From positions 372,001 through 436,000 of the forward strand of contig NZ_JAVAMP010000001.1 of assembly GCF_030730905.1 (NCBI RefSeq): a stretch of DNA of 64,000 bases. Direction: 5' to 3'. The notes below the pieces were generated by a model that was not told the DNA's origin, made no database searches, and saw only the letters and a program-made list of their open reading frames with translations. This document shows, piece after piece, positions 8,235 through 15,818 of the stretch. The position numbers were made by a program, and so were the translations under genes. Every line of letters begins with the position of its first letter. The first letter of the stretch is position 1. The DNA is from Chengkuizengella axinellae. Lineage in GTDB: Bacteria; Bacillota; Bacilli; Paenibacillales; KCTC-33759.

Positions 8235-8792
8235 ATGAAATTAGTGATATTATTTGGTCCTCAAGCTGTAGGTAAGATGACTATAGGATATGAGTTGGAA
8301 AAAATAACAGATCTTAAATTGTTCCATAATCATATGACAATTGATCTTGTTCAACCTTTTTTTGATTTTGGAACGGAAGGATTTAATAAACTAGTAAATC
8401 TGTTTCGAAATGAAATGTTTAATGAATTTGCAAAAAGTGACCAAGATGGCATGATATTTACGTATGTTTGGGCTTTTAATTCACAAAATGATTGGGATTT
8501 TATCAACCAGGTTTGTTCTATTTTCGAATCAAATGGAGCTGAGATTTATTTTGTTGAGCTAGAAGCGGATATTGAAGAGAGACTAATTAGAAATACAACC
8601 CCATATCGACTTGAGAAAAAGCCAACAAAGAGAAATGTTGAACAGTCTGAAAATAATTTAAAAGTTACATATGAGAAGCATAGGTTGAATTCTAACGATG
8701 GTGAAATTACTAGGGAAAATTATATTAGAATTAACAATACGAATTTAAGTGCTCAAGAGGTGGCCTACATAATAAAAGAAAAGTTATTGTAA
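8235..8792 (+). CDS. P-loop kinase-like ATP-binding protein
   Basis: 185 residues beginning with a Walker A loop GPQAVGKMT (residues 8-16), typical of shikimate/adenylate-kinase-like small-molecule kinases. A lid-like Arg-rich region (ERLIRNTTPYRLEKKPTKR, about residues 116-134) supports a phosphotransferase role. The substrate is unknown; similar stand-alone proteins are common in Bacilli. ATG 8235 behind AAGGTGG is chosen over GTG 8226. A second P-loop protein of the same general kind lies at 35994. Confidence 0.75.
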   Translation: MKLVILFGPQAVGKMTIGYELEKITDLKLFHNHMTIDLVQPFFDFGTEGFNKLVNLFRNEMFNEFAKSDQDGMIFTYVWAFNSQNDWDFINQVCSIFESNGAEIYFVELEADIEERLIRNTTPYRLEKKPTKRNVEQSENNLKVTYEKHRLNSNDGEITRENYIRINNTNLSAQEVAYIIKEKLL

Positions 8793-9019
8793 TCACGATA
8801 AGGAGAGTGGAGATTCATTTATATAATATTGGAAATATAGTGTTGTCACTATAGACTTAATGTATATTTTCACCAAATGAACAACACCACTTTTAACCAA
8901 ACCTAGTCCTTTGATTCAAAATAAGATAACTGAAAATTTTACATTTATGCATTGAGCTTAATTAAATATACAGATATAATTGTGCATTACTCCATTACAG
9001 TGCTCTTTAATGGGTTAAT

Positions 9020-9054
9020 AAAAGCAGCCATTTCATATTGGAATGGCTGCTTTT
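9020..9054. terminator. Hairpin terminator in the 8793-9438 gap
   Basis: AAAAGCAGCCATT at 9020-9032 pairs perfectly with AATGGCTGCTTTT at 9042-9054, a 13-bp stem that works in either direction. Elsewhere in this 646-base gap I see only the second hairpin at 9291 and short meaningless ORFs. Confidence 0.75.
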
Positions 9055-9290
9055 ACATCCAGCAAAAATTCTACATGTGGTGATTCCATGAACAAAAATT
9101 ACATACTCAAAACCGATGCTGATTTTGATAATGGTATACATATAACAAAACATAATGTTAGCTGTAACAAGCACTAGACATTATTCTAAGCATTATATTT
9201 TATGGAGTGTACCTATTAATAAGTTTAAGAGCTTTTCATTCTATCGATCAATATCAAGCTAATAGAATTTCAACTGATCTTCAACATTTT

Positions 9291-9315
9291 GGCGCATTTC
9301 TCTAAAGAGAAGCGC
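9291..9315. repeat. GGCGC-type hairpin, copy 1
   Basis: GGCGC with TCTCT pairs with AGAGA and GCGCC. It is one of three related hairpins within 2.7 kb (also 10816 and 11989). The next bases are not T-rich, so termination is less certain for this copy. Confidence 0.5.
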
Positions 9316-9438
9316 CGATATCTTTATGATTTGGGTCATATTAAAATCCCCAAATAAGACCAATTCACACAACTTTTAAGGAATAATTTAGTATAAAAAG
9401 TAAAAACTTATATTTTTTAGAATGGAGTGGTGAATTTA

Positions 9439-10224
9439 ATGAAAAGAAAGATAAGTTTTATTCTTAGTTTTTTATTACTTAGCATCTTTTGTATTAGTAT
9501 AGGGATTCATGCAGAAACACAATATGAAAAGATTGAAGCTTACTTGAACAAATCAATTACCTTTGTAATCGATGAAAAAACTTGGGTACCAATCTTTGAT
9601 GGGAAAGAAGTTTATCCTATTACTTATAATAATACAACTTATTTACCTTTACGATCAGTTAGTGAAGAACTAGATGTTAACATACGTTGGGTAAATGAAA
9701 CCGATGAAATTCAACTTAACACTACTAGAGAAAGGCCAGATAAAATTCTTACAAAAGAGGAAGTAGAAATTCTTCTTAATTCAGTTGAAAAGCCTGAATT
9801 ACTGTCTTTGGAATTATTACATAGTGAAGAGAAAGATCGTATCATCAAATGGTTTGCTAAATTGGATCGTTGGAAGTTTGAAATTTTTAAACCATTACAT
9901 CCAATTGATTATTCTAATATTGATTTGGATGCTAAAGATTCAATTATTAGTGTTTTAAATCAGTATTACACCAAAAAAATAGCAGAAGAAATATTTAATA
10001 GCAGATATAAAAGAGAGGATAATTATTATTGGGCACCTCCTTCGCATACTATAATTGAGCTTGAACTTTTAACAACTAATCTAGAAGTTGAACTTCTTAG
10101 TGGGACTTATTACTATGATTTGTTTATTAGTGGAATATCAACTGAACCTGATTATGAGTTTAGTGAAAAAAGATCTTATACTATAGATAAAAACTTCTTA
10201 ATTCATGATGTTATTAGATTCTAA
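9439..10224 (+). CDS. Secreted protein with copper-amine-oxidase-N-like domain
   Basis: 261 residues with a signal peptide (Lys-rich start, hydrophobic core to about residue 22, cleavage near HAE). Residues about 40-95 resemble the CuAO_N1 surface domain: Val-x-Ile-x-Tyr-Asn-Asn-Thr-Thr-Tyr-Leu-Pro-Leu-Arg-Ser-Val-Ser-Glu, a pattern found in Bacillales stalk and cell-wall proteins without oxidase activity. The remaining 165 residues are unassigned. GTG 9427 and 9430 are possible starts, but ATG 9439 gives the proper signal peptide. Confidence 0.78.
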   Translation: MKRKISFILSFLLLSIFCISIGIHAETQYEKIEAYLNKSITFVIDEKTWVPIFDGKEVYPITYNNTTYLPLRSVSEELDVNIRWVNETDEIQLNTTRERPDKILTKEEVEILLNSVEKPELLSLELLHSEEKDRIIKWFAKLDRWKFEIFKPLHPIDYSNIDLDAKDSIISVLNQYYTKKIAEEIFNSRYKREDNYYWAPPSHTIIELELLTTNLEVELLSGTYYYDLFISGISTEPDYEFSEKRSYTIDKNFLIHDVIRF

Positions 10225-10311
10225 ATCATTGCTATTAAATTAAAGGGTAATGAATATTCGTCGTTAATCTTGTGAAAAGATATCCTTCAAATAACGAGTA
10301 GAGGATTAAGT

Positions 10312-10763
10312 ATGAGAAAATTAACTATTGTAATTACTATCTTAGCTTTATTAATTGGATGTAATCATAAAGAATCTATTGAATCAACTGAGTCAGTTAA
10401 TGCAAACAAAAAAGATGATATATATATGTCTATAAAGGAAAACGAAATTGTAGTTGATAAACAAATTGATAAAGATGTTATTCAATTAATAGATGAATAT
10501 ATAAATGCAATTAATCAAAAAGATTTAGAAGTGTTAAAAAAATGTATGTTGATGTTAATCTAATGAATTATGATAATACTGGAATGTTAATTAAACAGAA
10601 TGATTCATATGTTTTTGTAGGAGCTATCAATCCACATTTAGATCCAAATGACCTTTTACTAGTTAATGTATTTATGAAAAACATTGAAAAGCAAGAAATT
10701 GAAACGATAGGAATTTATTTCGACCAATCAACTCCTGAATGGAAAATACATTTAGTTGATTAG
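10312..10763 (+). pseudogene. Lipoprotein gene interrupted at an A7 tract (frameshift or programmed slip)
   Basis: ATG 10312 opens a lipoprotein signal peptide with lipobox LLIGC. The zero frame reads to TAA 10561-10563, but the natural continuation lies in the -1 frame to TAG 10763. The frames meet at seven A's (10536-10542) arranged as A AAA AAA relative to the reading frame, a canonical -1 slippery heptamer. The joined sequence (EYINAINQKDLEVLKKMY...) reads smoothly, like an NTF2-like or similar small extracellular domain. A simple mutation, a sequencing error or programmed frameshifting could each explain it. Confidence 0.6.
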
Positions 10764-10815
10764 AGTTCAAAATTATAACTTCTAAATTCACAAACTTTTT
10801 GAATCTCCACACTCT

Positions 10816-10848
10816 GGCGCTTTTCTCTAATAAGAGAAGCGCCTTTTG
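10816..10848 (+). terminator. GGCGC-type hairpin, copy 2, terminator
   Basis: GGCGC-TT-TT-CTCT pairs with AGAG-AA-GCGCC across an AATA loop, followed by TTTT. It lies 53 bases after the lipoprotein reading frame ends. It is the clearest terminator of the GGCGC family here. The rest of the 10764-11077 gap shows no gene. Confidence 0.7.
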
Positions 10849-11077
10849 ATAAGTATCCAAACCATATTTACTTATGGTAATAGGTATCCTATTATTTAAA
10901 TTAAAAAGTAATACAGTTGTGTAAAAAAGTTGAAATTACGATCGATATACATTTTGTTTCAATGAACATTGGAATCTGAATGATAAAAATCAATCTTCCA
11001 AAAACATACTATTTAAAGTAAAATATAGGAATATTCTTTTTGGTTAGAATCTTCTAACCTTACTGGGGGAGAGCATA

Positions 11078-11878
11078 ATGATTAGAAGATTAACAGTTAA
11101 AGACCATGGTCAGTGTTTCAAACTCCTAAAGGAACAACCAGCTGAAAACTTATTTATTCTCGGTGATATTGAGGCCTATGGATATGAAGAGGATTTTCAA
11201 AAGCTTTGGGGTGATTTTAGCGATAATGGAGAGTTAATTGCTGTTCTATTAAAATACCAAGAAAACTATATTCCTTATGCCAAAGGGGATTTTAATGCTA
11301 AAGGTTTTGCTGAAATTATGTTGAGTGACCCAGATTTTTCTATGTTGTCTGGTTTAATAGACGTGACAGAAAAGCTAGAACCTTACTTGAGTCATCGTTT
11401 AAAAAGAAAAAGAGAGACATATTATGCTAAATGTACAAAAATGATTCCAGTTACAACTGATGTAGATACTTCTATAGTAGAACAAGCAGTTCCTGAGGAT
11501 GCAGAAGAGCTTATTCAATTACTAAATTCTATTCCTGAATTTAGTGAATCTACCATTACTGTTGAACGTAAGCGTCGTGGATTAGAAGAAGGTGTTTCCC
11601 GTTCGTTCTTTATCAAGGAAGATGGACGAATGGTATCCACGGCATCCACAGCAGCAGAAAACTCTCTGTCAGCAATGGTAGTAGGTGTAGCAACCTTAGC
11701 TGCATATAAGAAAAAAGGATACGCAACACAGTGCATGGTAAAGCTTTGCAATCAATTGCTAGAGGAAGAGAAAGAATTATGCTTGTTTTATGATAATCCG
11801 AGTGCGGGAGTTCTTTATAAGCGAATTGGATTTGAAGATATTGGGTTTTGGATGATGTATTCATTTAGTAAGAATTAA
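11078..11878 (+). CDS. GNAT family N-acetyltransferase
   Basis: 266 residues. The C-terminal half carries the acetyl-CoA-binding segment VVGVATLAAYKKKGYATQCM (about residues 207-226) and the following helix, then the typical final strand NPSAGVLYKRIGFEDIGFW. The N-terminal half is a less conserved GNAT-like region, as in the two-lobed Firmicute acetyltransferases of unknown substrate. ATG 11078 follows TGGGGGAG. It is monocistronic, between two gene-poor stretches. Confidence 0.85.
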   Translation: MIRRLTVKDHGQCFKLLKEQPAENLFILGDIEAYGYEEDFQKLWGDFSDNGELIAVLLKYQENYIPYAKGDFNAKGFAEIMLSDPDFSMLSGLIDVTEKLEPYLSHRLKRKRETYYAKCTKMIPVTTDVDTSIVEQAVPEDAEELIQLLNSIPEFSESTITVERKRRGLEEGVSRSFFIKEDGRMVSTASTAAENSLSAMVVGVATLAAYKKKGYATQCMVKLCNQLLEEEKELCLFYDNPSAGVLYKRIGFEDIGFWMMYSFSKN

Positions 11879-11988
11879 TGTGCAAACACTTTAGCTGAAA
11901 AGGGAAAAAGTAGAATTTGTTATTCCATTAAAAGTTTTTTGAATTATTGAGGATTTGGATTACTTCTAAATTAAGCTTTCAACAAAAT

Positions 11989-12015
11989 GGCGCAATCCTT
12001 GAAGAAGGGCGGCTT
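11989..12015. repeat. GGCGC-type hairpin, decayed copy 3
   Basis: GGCGCAATCCTT, four bases, then AAGGGCGGC forms an imperfect version of the hairpins at 9291 and 10816, followed by TTTT. It probably ends the 11078 gene. Confidence 0.4.
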
Positions 12016-12133
12016 TTCAATTTAAGGGCTTCATGGAATAAGTGATTGTCTTATTTGTTTAAGTTCGAATAATTAGCTAAGTAAAAGGGCGTTTTAGTTT
12101 GGTCAGTTATAAATAACATTGGGAGAATTACAT

Positions 12134-12385
12134 ATGAGAAATAGAGGTTCAGTAGTTTTGATTGAAGATAATAAAGTTGGACTTATTAAAAGAGTTCGAG
12201 AAGATTCAGTTTATTATGTATTTCCTGGTGGTGGAATAGAAGAAGGAGAGACACCTGAAGAAGGAGCCAAAAGGGAAGTATTAGAGGAATTAGGTGTTCA
12301 TATTAAATTCGCATTTTCGAGGTGTGCCCCTAGTCTACTTTATAACACTACCAACTATATTAATTTTAGTTTATATTCTCAATAA
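12134..12385 (+). pseudogene. Truncated Nudix hydrolase
   Basis: The frame from ATG 12134 (GGGAGAA upstream) encodes an intact Nudix box (GGGIEEGETPEEG then REVLEELGV, about residues 34-56), but the protein stops at 83 residues, about 50 short of a normal fold, and the last 25 residues do not look like the family. The following DNA belongs to a different broken gene, so a deletion junction probably lies near 12310. It is unlikely to fold. Confidence 0.7.
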
Positions 12386-12409
12386 AAGGCAATAAATTCC
12401 ATTCTATAG

Positions 12410-12663
12410 TTTATTGCAACAATTCCAACTAGTATCCCGTTTCGTATATATTGGGAAAATAGTTATTACAACCATTATGTTACTACGTTATACGCTGCCT
12501 ATGACTCAATATATATTGAGCCAGGCACACCAGCCAAAACATTTTTATATCAAAATGATGGGCGTAATGCCCCCCCCCTGAAGAGGTTGCGTGGGGTCTT
12601 GAAAACTACGCTTTTCCGATATACCCAGGATATTTGGATAAAACTCAAATAGGAGAGAAATGA
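12410..12663 (+). pseudogene. Remnant of an unknown gene with a frameshift at C9
   Basis: Two open segments in different frames read as one protein: 12410-12569 and, after a run of nine C (12570-12578), a frame giving PEEVAWGLENYAFPIYPGY and ending TGA 12661-12663. No start codon is present at the left end, where the sequence meets the truncated Nudix gene. I do not recognise the family. The stop overlaps the ATG of the next gene, hinting that the two were once translationally coupled. Confidence 0.45.
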
Positions 12664-13313
12664 GGATGGTAACTATGAATAAAAAAACAATATTATCTGG
12701 TGTTGCCGCTTTGAGTATTGTTATATCAGGATATATTTATGCAGAAAACAATGTAATTCAAGCTTCAAAGGAAACTAATAGTATTACAACGGATCAAACT
12801 GCTACAAAATCAGAAGATTATGATTATACAACAGCTGAATTTATACGAGAAGGAAGAGGCTATAATATATCTTGGAGTTTTGATCAGCTCTCTGAAAACG
12901 TTGATTTAATCGTTGAAGTAATTCCAACTGGAGACAGAAATCACATTTATGATACTGACGTATTTGGTGGTGTAGGTATAGGAATAACTGAAACGAATGT
13001 TAATGTATCAAACGTGATAAAAGGAGACGAATCACTAGAAAACACAAAAATTACTGTAAATGAAAATTATTATTCTCGAGATAACGGTAAAACATTTACA
13101 ACTAGTGATGATTATACACCTCTTAGAAATGGCGGGAAATATATCTTATTCTTAGTAAAAGAAGCATCAAATGAAACGTATAGTATTTGGGCATTACAAC
13201 AAGGGAAATATAATATGGATAATACAGACCCATCAGAAGAAGAAGTAGAAAAAAGGAATCAACATTATAAAGAACTTAAAGATCAAGTGAAAAACAAATA
13301 CAAAGAAAGCTAA
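12660..13313 (+). CDS. Secreted protein of unknown function
   Basis: 217 residues. A signal peptide or anchor covers about residues 6-28 (Lys-Lys, hydrophobic core, then Ala-Glu), followed by a Thr/Ser-rich spacer and a roughly 130-residue soluble domain with strands such as ENVDLIVEVIPTG and GGKYILFLVKEA, ending in a charged helix. This Val-Glu-Val-Ile then KYILFL layout is common in Bacilli secreted proteins of unknown role. ATG 12660, 12666 and 12675 are all possible; AGGAGAG at 12651 favours one of the first two. Confidence 0.7.
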   Translation: MRMVTMNKKTILSGVAALSIVISGYIYAENNVIQASKETNSITTDQTATKSEDYDYTTAEFIREGRGYNISWSFDQLSENVDLIVEVIPTGDRNHIYDTDVFGGVGIGITETNVNVSNVIKGDESLENTKITVNENYYSRDNGKTFTTSDDYTPLRNGGKYILFLVKEASNETYSIWALQQGKYNMDNTDPSEEEVEKRNQHYKELKDQVKNKYKES

Positions 13314-13352
13314 GGGAATTTATATTGAAATTTCTATTAAAGTTTATTATTT

Positions 13353-13387
13353 AAGGACTCCCCTGATTTTATAGAAGTCCTTTTTTT
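13353..13387 (+). terminator. Terminator after the 12660 gene
   Basis: AAGGACT at 13353-13359 pairs with AGTCCTT at 13376-13382, followed by a T run. Confidence 0.8.
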
Positions 13388-13463
13388 ATACAACCTGATC
13401 TTTTCAAAATATATAATCCCTTTCCACTTCTAAATACACATAAAATTTTCCCTAGAAAAGAAG

Positions 13464-13510
13464 GGGATGTCAAAGATACATGTCTGTGTCAAACATCCCT
13501 TTTTATGCTT
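13464..13510 (-). terminator. Terminator for the TetR gene
   Basis: GGGATGT at 13464-13470 and ACATCCC at 13493-13499 form a 7-bp stem with a 22-base loop between convergent genes. On the minus strand it is followed by CTTCTTTTC, ending the TetR transcript. Confidence 0.55.
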
Positions 13511-13520
13511 CATATCATTA

Positions 13521-14132
13521 CTATTTATACAGTCCACCAGTATAGATGGATGCTATATTATGTACTATTTCTCTGATTGAAGGGGGGTTATTGTCCTTCA
13601 CAATTTCCCACAAATACACTTCATTTGCATGGAACCAAGCACGAGCAACGATAGAGCAATTAACATCATTTCGAGCGAGCTCGTTTTTCTGTGCATAAGC
13701 TATGTCTTCTCCGATACGGTTAATAAACTGCTCACGAATTTCAGTCCATTTTGTTCTTACGTTGTCTGATAATCGTATCGCTTCTTCGATCACCTGCATC
13801 ATTAATTTCTCTTTGATAGCCATATCCAAAAAAAGAATGCTTTGCTGTTCAATTAGAGTGTAAGCTTCCTCTTTAGATTTTGGTTCATAGGTCATATTGG
13901 CTATTTCATAAAATTTCGCCATAACATCTTCCATTAGTTCAATTAAAATATCATCTTTATTTTTAAAGTACACATAAGCTGTACCATAACCTGTTTCTGC
14001 TTTTTTTATAATTTGTGATATGGTCGTTTTTTGAAAACCGTACTCGATAAATGTTTCTCTTCCTGCATTTAATAATTTTTCTCTAGTTTGAGCAGATTGT
14101 ATTTTCCTTTTAGATAATTTTTTCGTTTCCAT
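13521..14132 (-). CDS. TetR/AcrR family transcriptional repressor
   Basis: 203 residues. The N-terminal helix-turn-helix is standard: TISQIIKKAETGYGTAYVYFKNKDDIL at about residues 37-63, with basic residues before it, then an all-helical ligand-binding domain with no recognisable ligand signature. The PNPOx-like gene 110 bases upstream is transcribed in the same direction, not divergently, so its target could be itself, that gene or something distant. The ATG is preceded by AAAGGATG. Confidence 0.9.
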   Translation of the reverse strand: METKKLSKRKIQSAQTREKLLNAGRETFIEYGFQKTTISQIIKKAETGYGTAYVYFKNKDDILIELMEDVMAKFYEIANMTYEPKSKEEAYTLIEQQSILFLDMAIKEKLMMQVIEEAIRLSDNVRTKWTEIREQFINRIGEDIAYAQKNELARNDVNCSIVARAWFHANEVYLWEIVKDNNPPSIREIVHNIASIYTGGLYK

Positions 14133-14241
14133 TTGAATTCATCCTTTAAAGTAATGTATGAGGCATATAACATAAACTCCAACTAGAGGAGTCGACGACG
14201 AATCCTTTATGTAAATCTGGAGGTCTATTTGTTAGACAGAA

Positions 14242-14727
14242 TCAAACTTGGTATTTTGCTTTGGAAAGATCATCTAATTGGTTTCGATCCTTTACATATT
14301 CCATGAATGGCACACCCCAACCACAGCTAGATTGCACAGATTTAATATTTATTAAAAACAACTGTCTGACAATTCGTAAATCATATGTTGGAAAATGTTT
14401 GCTTAGTAATAATTTGAAGTCCTCTGATTCTTTTCCTATTACTACTCCCCGTCCATATACCCTTAATATTAAAGGTTTTTTCTCAAAACTGCACCACATC
14501 ACAGTAATTTTTTCATTTTGATTAATATGTATTGCCGTTTCATTCCCACTTCCATTATAGTCCAAATAGATCAAAGAATTAGAATCTAATATTTTAATTG
14601 TATCATAACCCTTTGGAGACACATTAATTTCACCCTCTTGTGATGGAGCTGTTCCTACAAAAAACATGTTTTGATTTTGAATAAAATCAATATGATGACT
14701 ATTTAATTCATCAAAAAAACTTCCCAT
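14242..14727 (-). CDS. Pyridoxamine 5'-phosphate oxidase-family (FMN-binding split barrel) protein
   Basis: 161 residues with the small split-barrel fold: an early strand MFFVGTAPSQEGEINVSPKGYDTI (about 22-45), then LIYLDYNGSGNETAIHI, and ITVMWCSFEKKPLILRVYGRG. Proteins of this group bind flavin or heme and reduce small molecules, including general-stress and detoxification roles; few are true PdxH enzymes. ATG 14727 behind AAAGGAGAGG is preferred over TTG 14730. A TetR gene lies downstream on the same strand and may regulate it. Confidence 0.85.
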   Translation of the reverse strand: MGSFFDELNSHHIDFIQNQNMFFVGTAPSQEGEINVSPKGYDTIKILDSNSLIYLDYNGSGNETAIHINQNEKITVMWCSFEKKPLILRVYGRGVVIGKESEDFKLLLSKHFPTYDLRIVRQLFLINIKSVQSSCGWGVPFMEYVKDRNQLDDLSKAKYQV

Positions 14728-14757
14728 CAAAAATCCTCTCCTTTGTGAACTTGTTGT

Positions 14758-14823
14758 TTATTGACGAGCTCTTCTAACATAAATATAGAATACAAATGCA
14801 ACAATAATCTCAATGACAACCAT
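14758..14823 (-). other. 21-residue hydrophobic frame, probable gene fragment
   Basis: A minus-strand frame from ATG at 14823 encodes a single membrane-like helix ending in Arg-Arg-Ala-Arg-Gln. It has no convincing ribosome site and looks like the last helix of a lost membrane protein. Beyond it, 14830-15190 contains nothing I can support. Confidence 0.2.
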
Positions 14824-15195
14824 AAATTGGGACATTCAAGTAAAAAAACTCTTGAGTATGTATATGTTACAGAAAAAAGTTAAGTCAATATGATCAGTAC
14901 TTCTTAAATTATGCTAAGGCTTTAGACAGTTGTGATTGATCTAATACCCTTAATAAAATTATAAAAGATAAATGATTATATTGTCTAACACAACGTTATT
15001 TTTCATGAAAGTTCTGATCATCAATAGTAAGGTGCACTTCTTGGAGTGTGTTTTTTATTACATCGCCTTAAGCACGCTAATCGGCGAATTTTATTTACGA
15101 CCATTTAAAGGAATAAGCTATTGTACACTACGAGTAAATTTGAATTAATCTGTGATAAAATAAAGAGTAATTTCCTTGAAATTGTTTCCATTTAA

Positions 15196-15475
15196 TACAA
15201 GGAGATACCGAAATGGATTACAGAAGTAAAAACAAGCAGGGCATTTAAAAAAATTCCAACGCTTTGGAACAATGCGAAAAAATGAAGGGTTTATGCAAGA
15301 ACTAATTAATATGTCTTGGGAAAATCCAAAATGCACACTTGAAGGACTTTTGGGTGTTTCTGGAAAATAAGCTGACATAACAGAAGAAGAATTCGCTTAT
15401 TTTATGGGGATGCGATATGATGATAATCCTCTAAGTGATATGGAAACTCTAATTATTCCTCCATTCTCAAATCTA
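15196..15475 (+). pseudogene. Remnant of a GyrI-like/AraC effector-binding domain
   Basis: Three plus-strand segments read together as an effector-binding domain: YKEIPKWITEV...KKIPTLWNN, a frameshift near 15278, ENPKCTLEGLLGVSG, TAA at about 15368, then ADITEEEFAYFMGMRYDDN and METLIIPPFSN. The Leu-Trp-Asn motif and the METLIIPP strand are typical of the C-terminal domain of AraC-type or SOUL/GyrI regulators. The DNA-binding half is missing. The apparent minus-strand ORF here is only its shadow. Confidence 0.6.
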
Positions 15476-15518
15476 GAAACCATTTTGATCAACCTTTATT
15501 TCAAAATGGTTTCTTTTT
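15476..15518 (+). terminator. Terminator after the broken effector-domain gene
   Basis: GAAACCATTTTGA at 15476-15488 pairs perfectly with TCAAAATGGTTTC at 15501-15513, followed by TTTTTG. The 13-bp stem is intact although the gene it served is not. Confidence 0.88.
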
Positions 15519-15565
15519 GTTCGCAATGAATTACTACAAATGTTCTCAAAAAACTCCGATAACTA

Positions 15566-15581
15566 TTGTAAAATATTACAA
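15566..15581. promoter_or_regulatory. TTGTAA-N4-TTACAA palindrome upstream of the giant secreted gene
   Basis: A perfect 6-4-6 inverted repeat 238 bases before the start of the giant gene, followed by TATAAT-like sites near 15589 and 15616. It has operator form, but no specific regulator is implied. The leader between it and the gene is otherwise unremarkable. Confidence 0.35.
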
Positions 15582-15818
15582 AACGAAGTATAATATTGTT
15601 ATTGGTAACTAACTATAATACGAGATTTAGTTGTTATAATCCCCTCATGATTAAATAGGTTTGCAAAGTTCTTCATAGATTCAAAGTTTAATCATTTTAT
15701 AACAACGAATCTCTTAACATACATATTTTTTTAATGTGAGGTGGTATATAAATAAATATATGAAAACGCATACAAAAATAAAATAGATTTAACAATGATC
15801 TAATTGGGAGGTTATATC

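Noticed and set aside
15145-15378. Minus-strand 77-residue ORF
   Set aside because: It is the complement of a plus-strand effector-domain remnant whose protein sequence is recognisable in pieces; the minus product has no family likeness or ribosome site.
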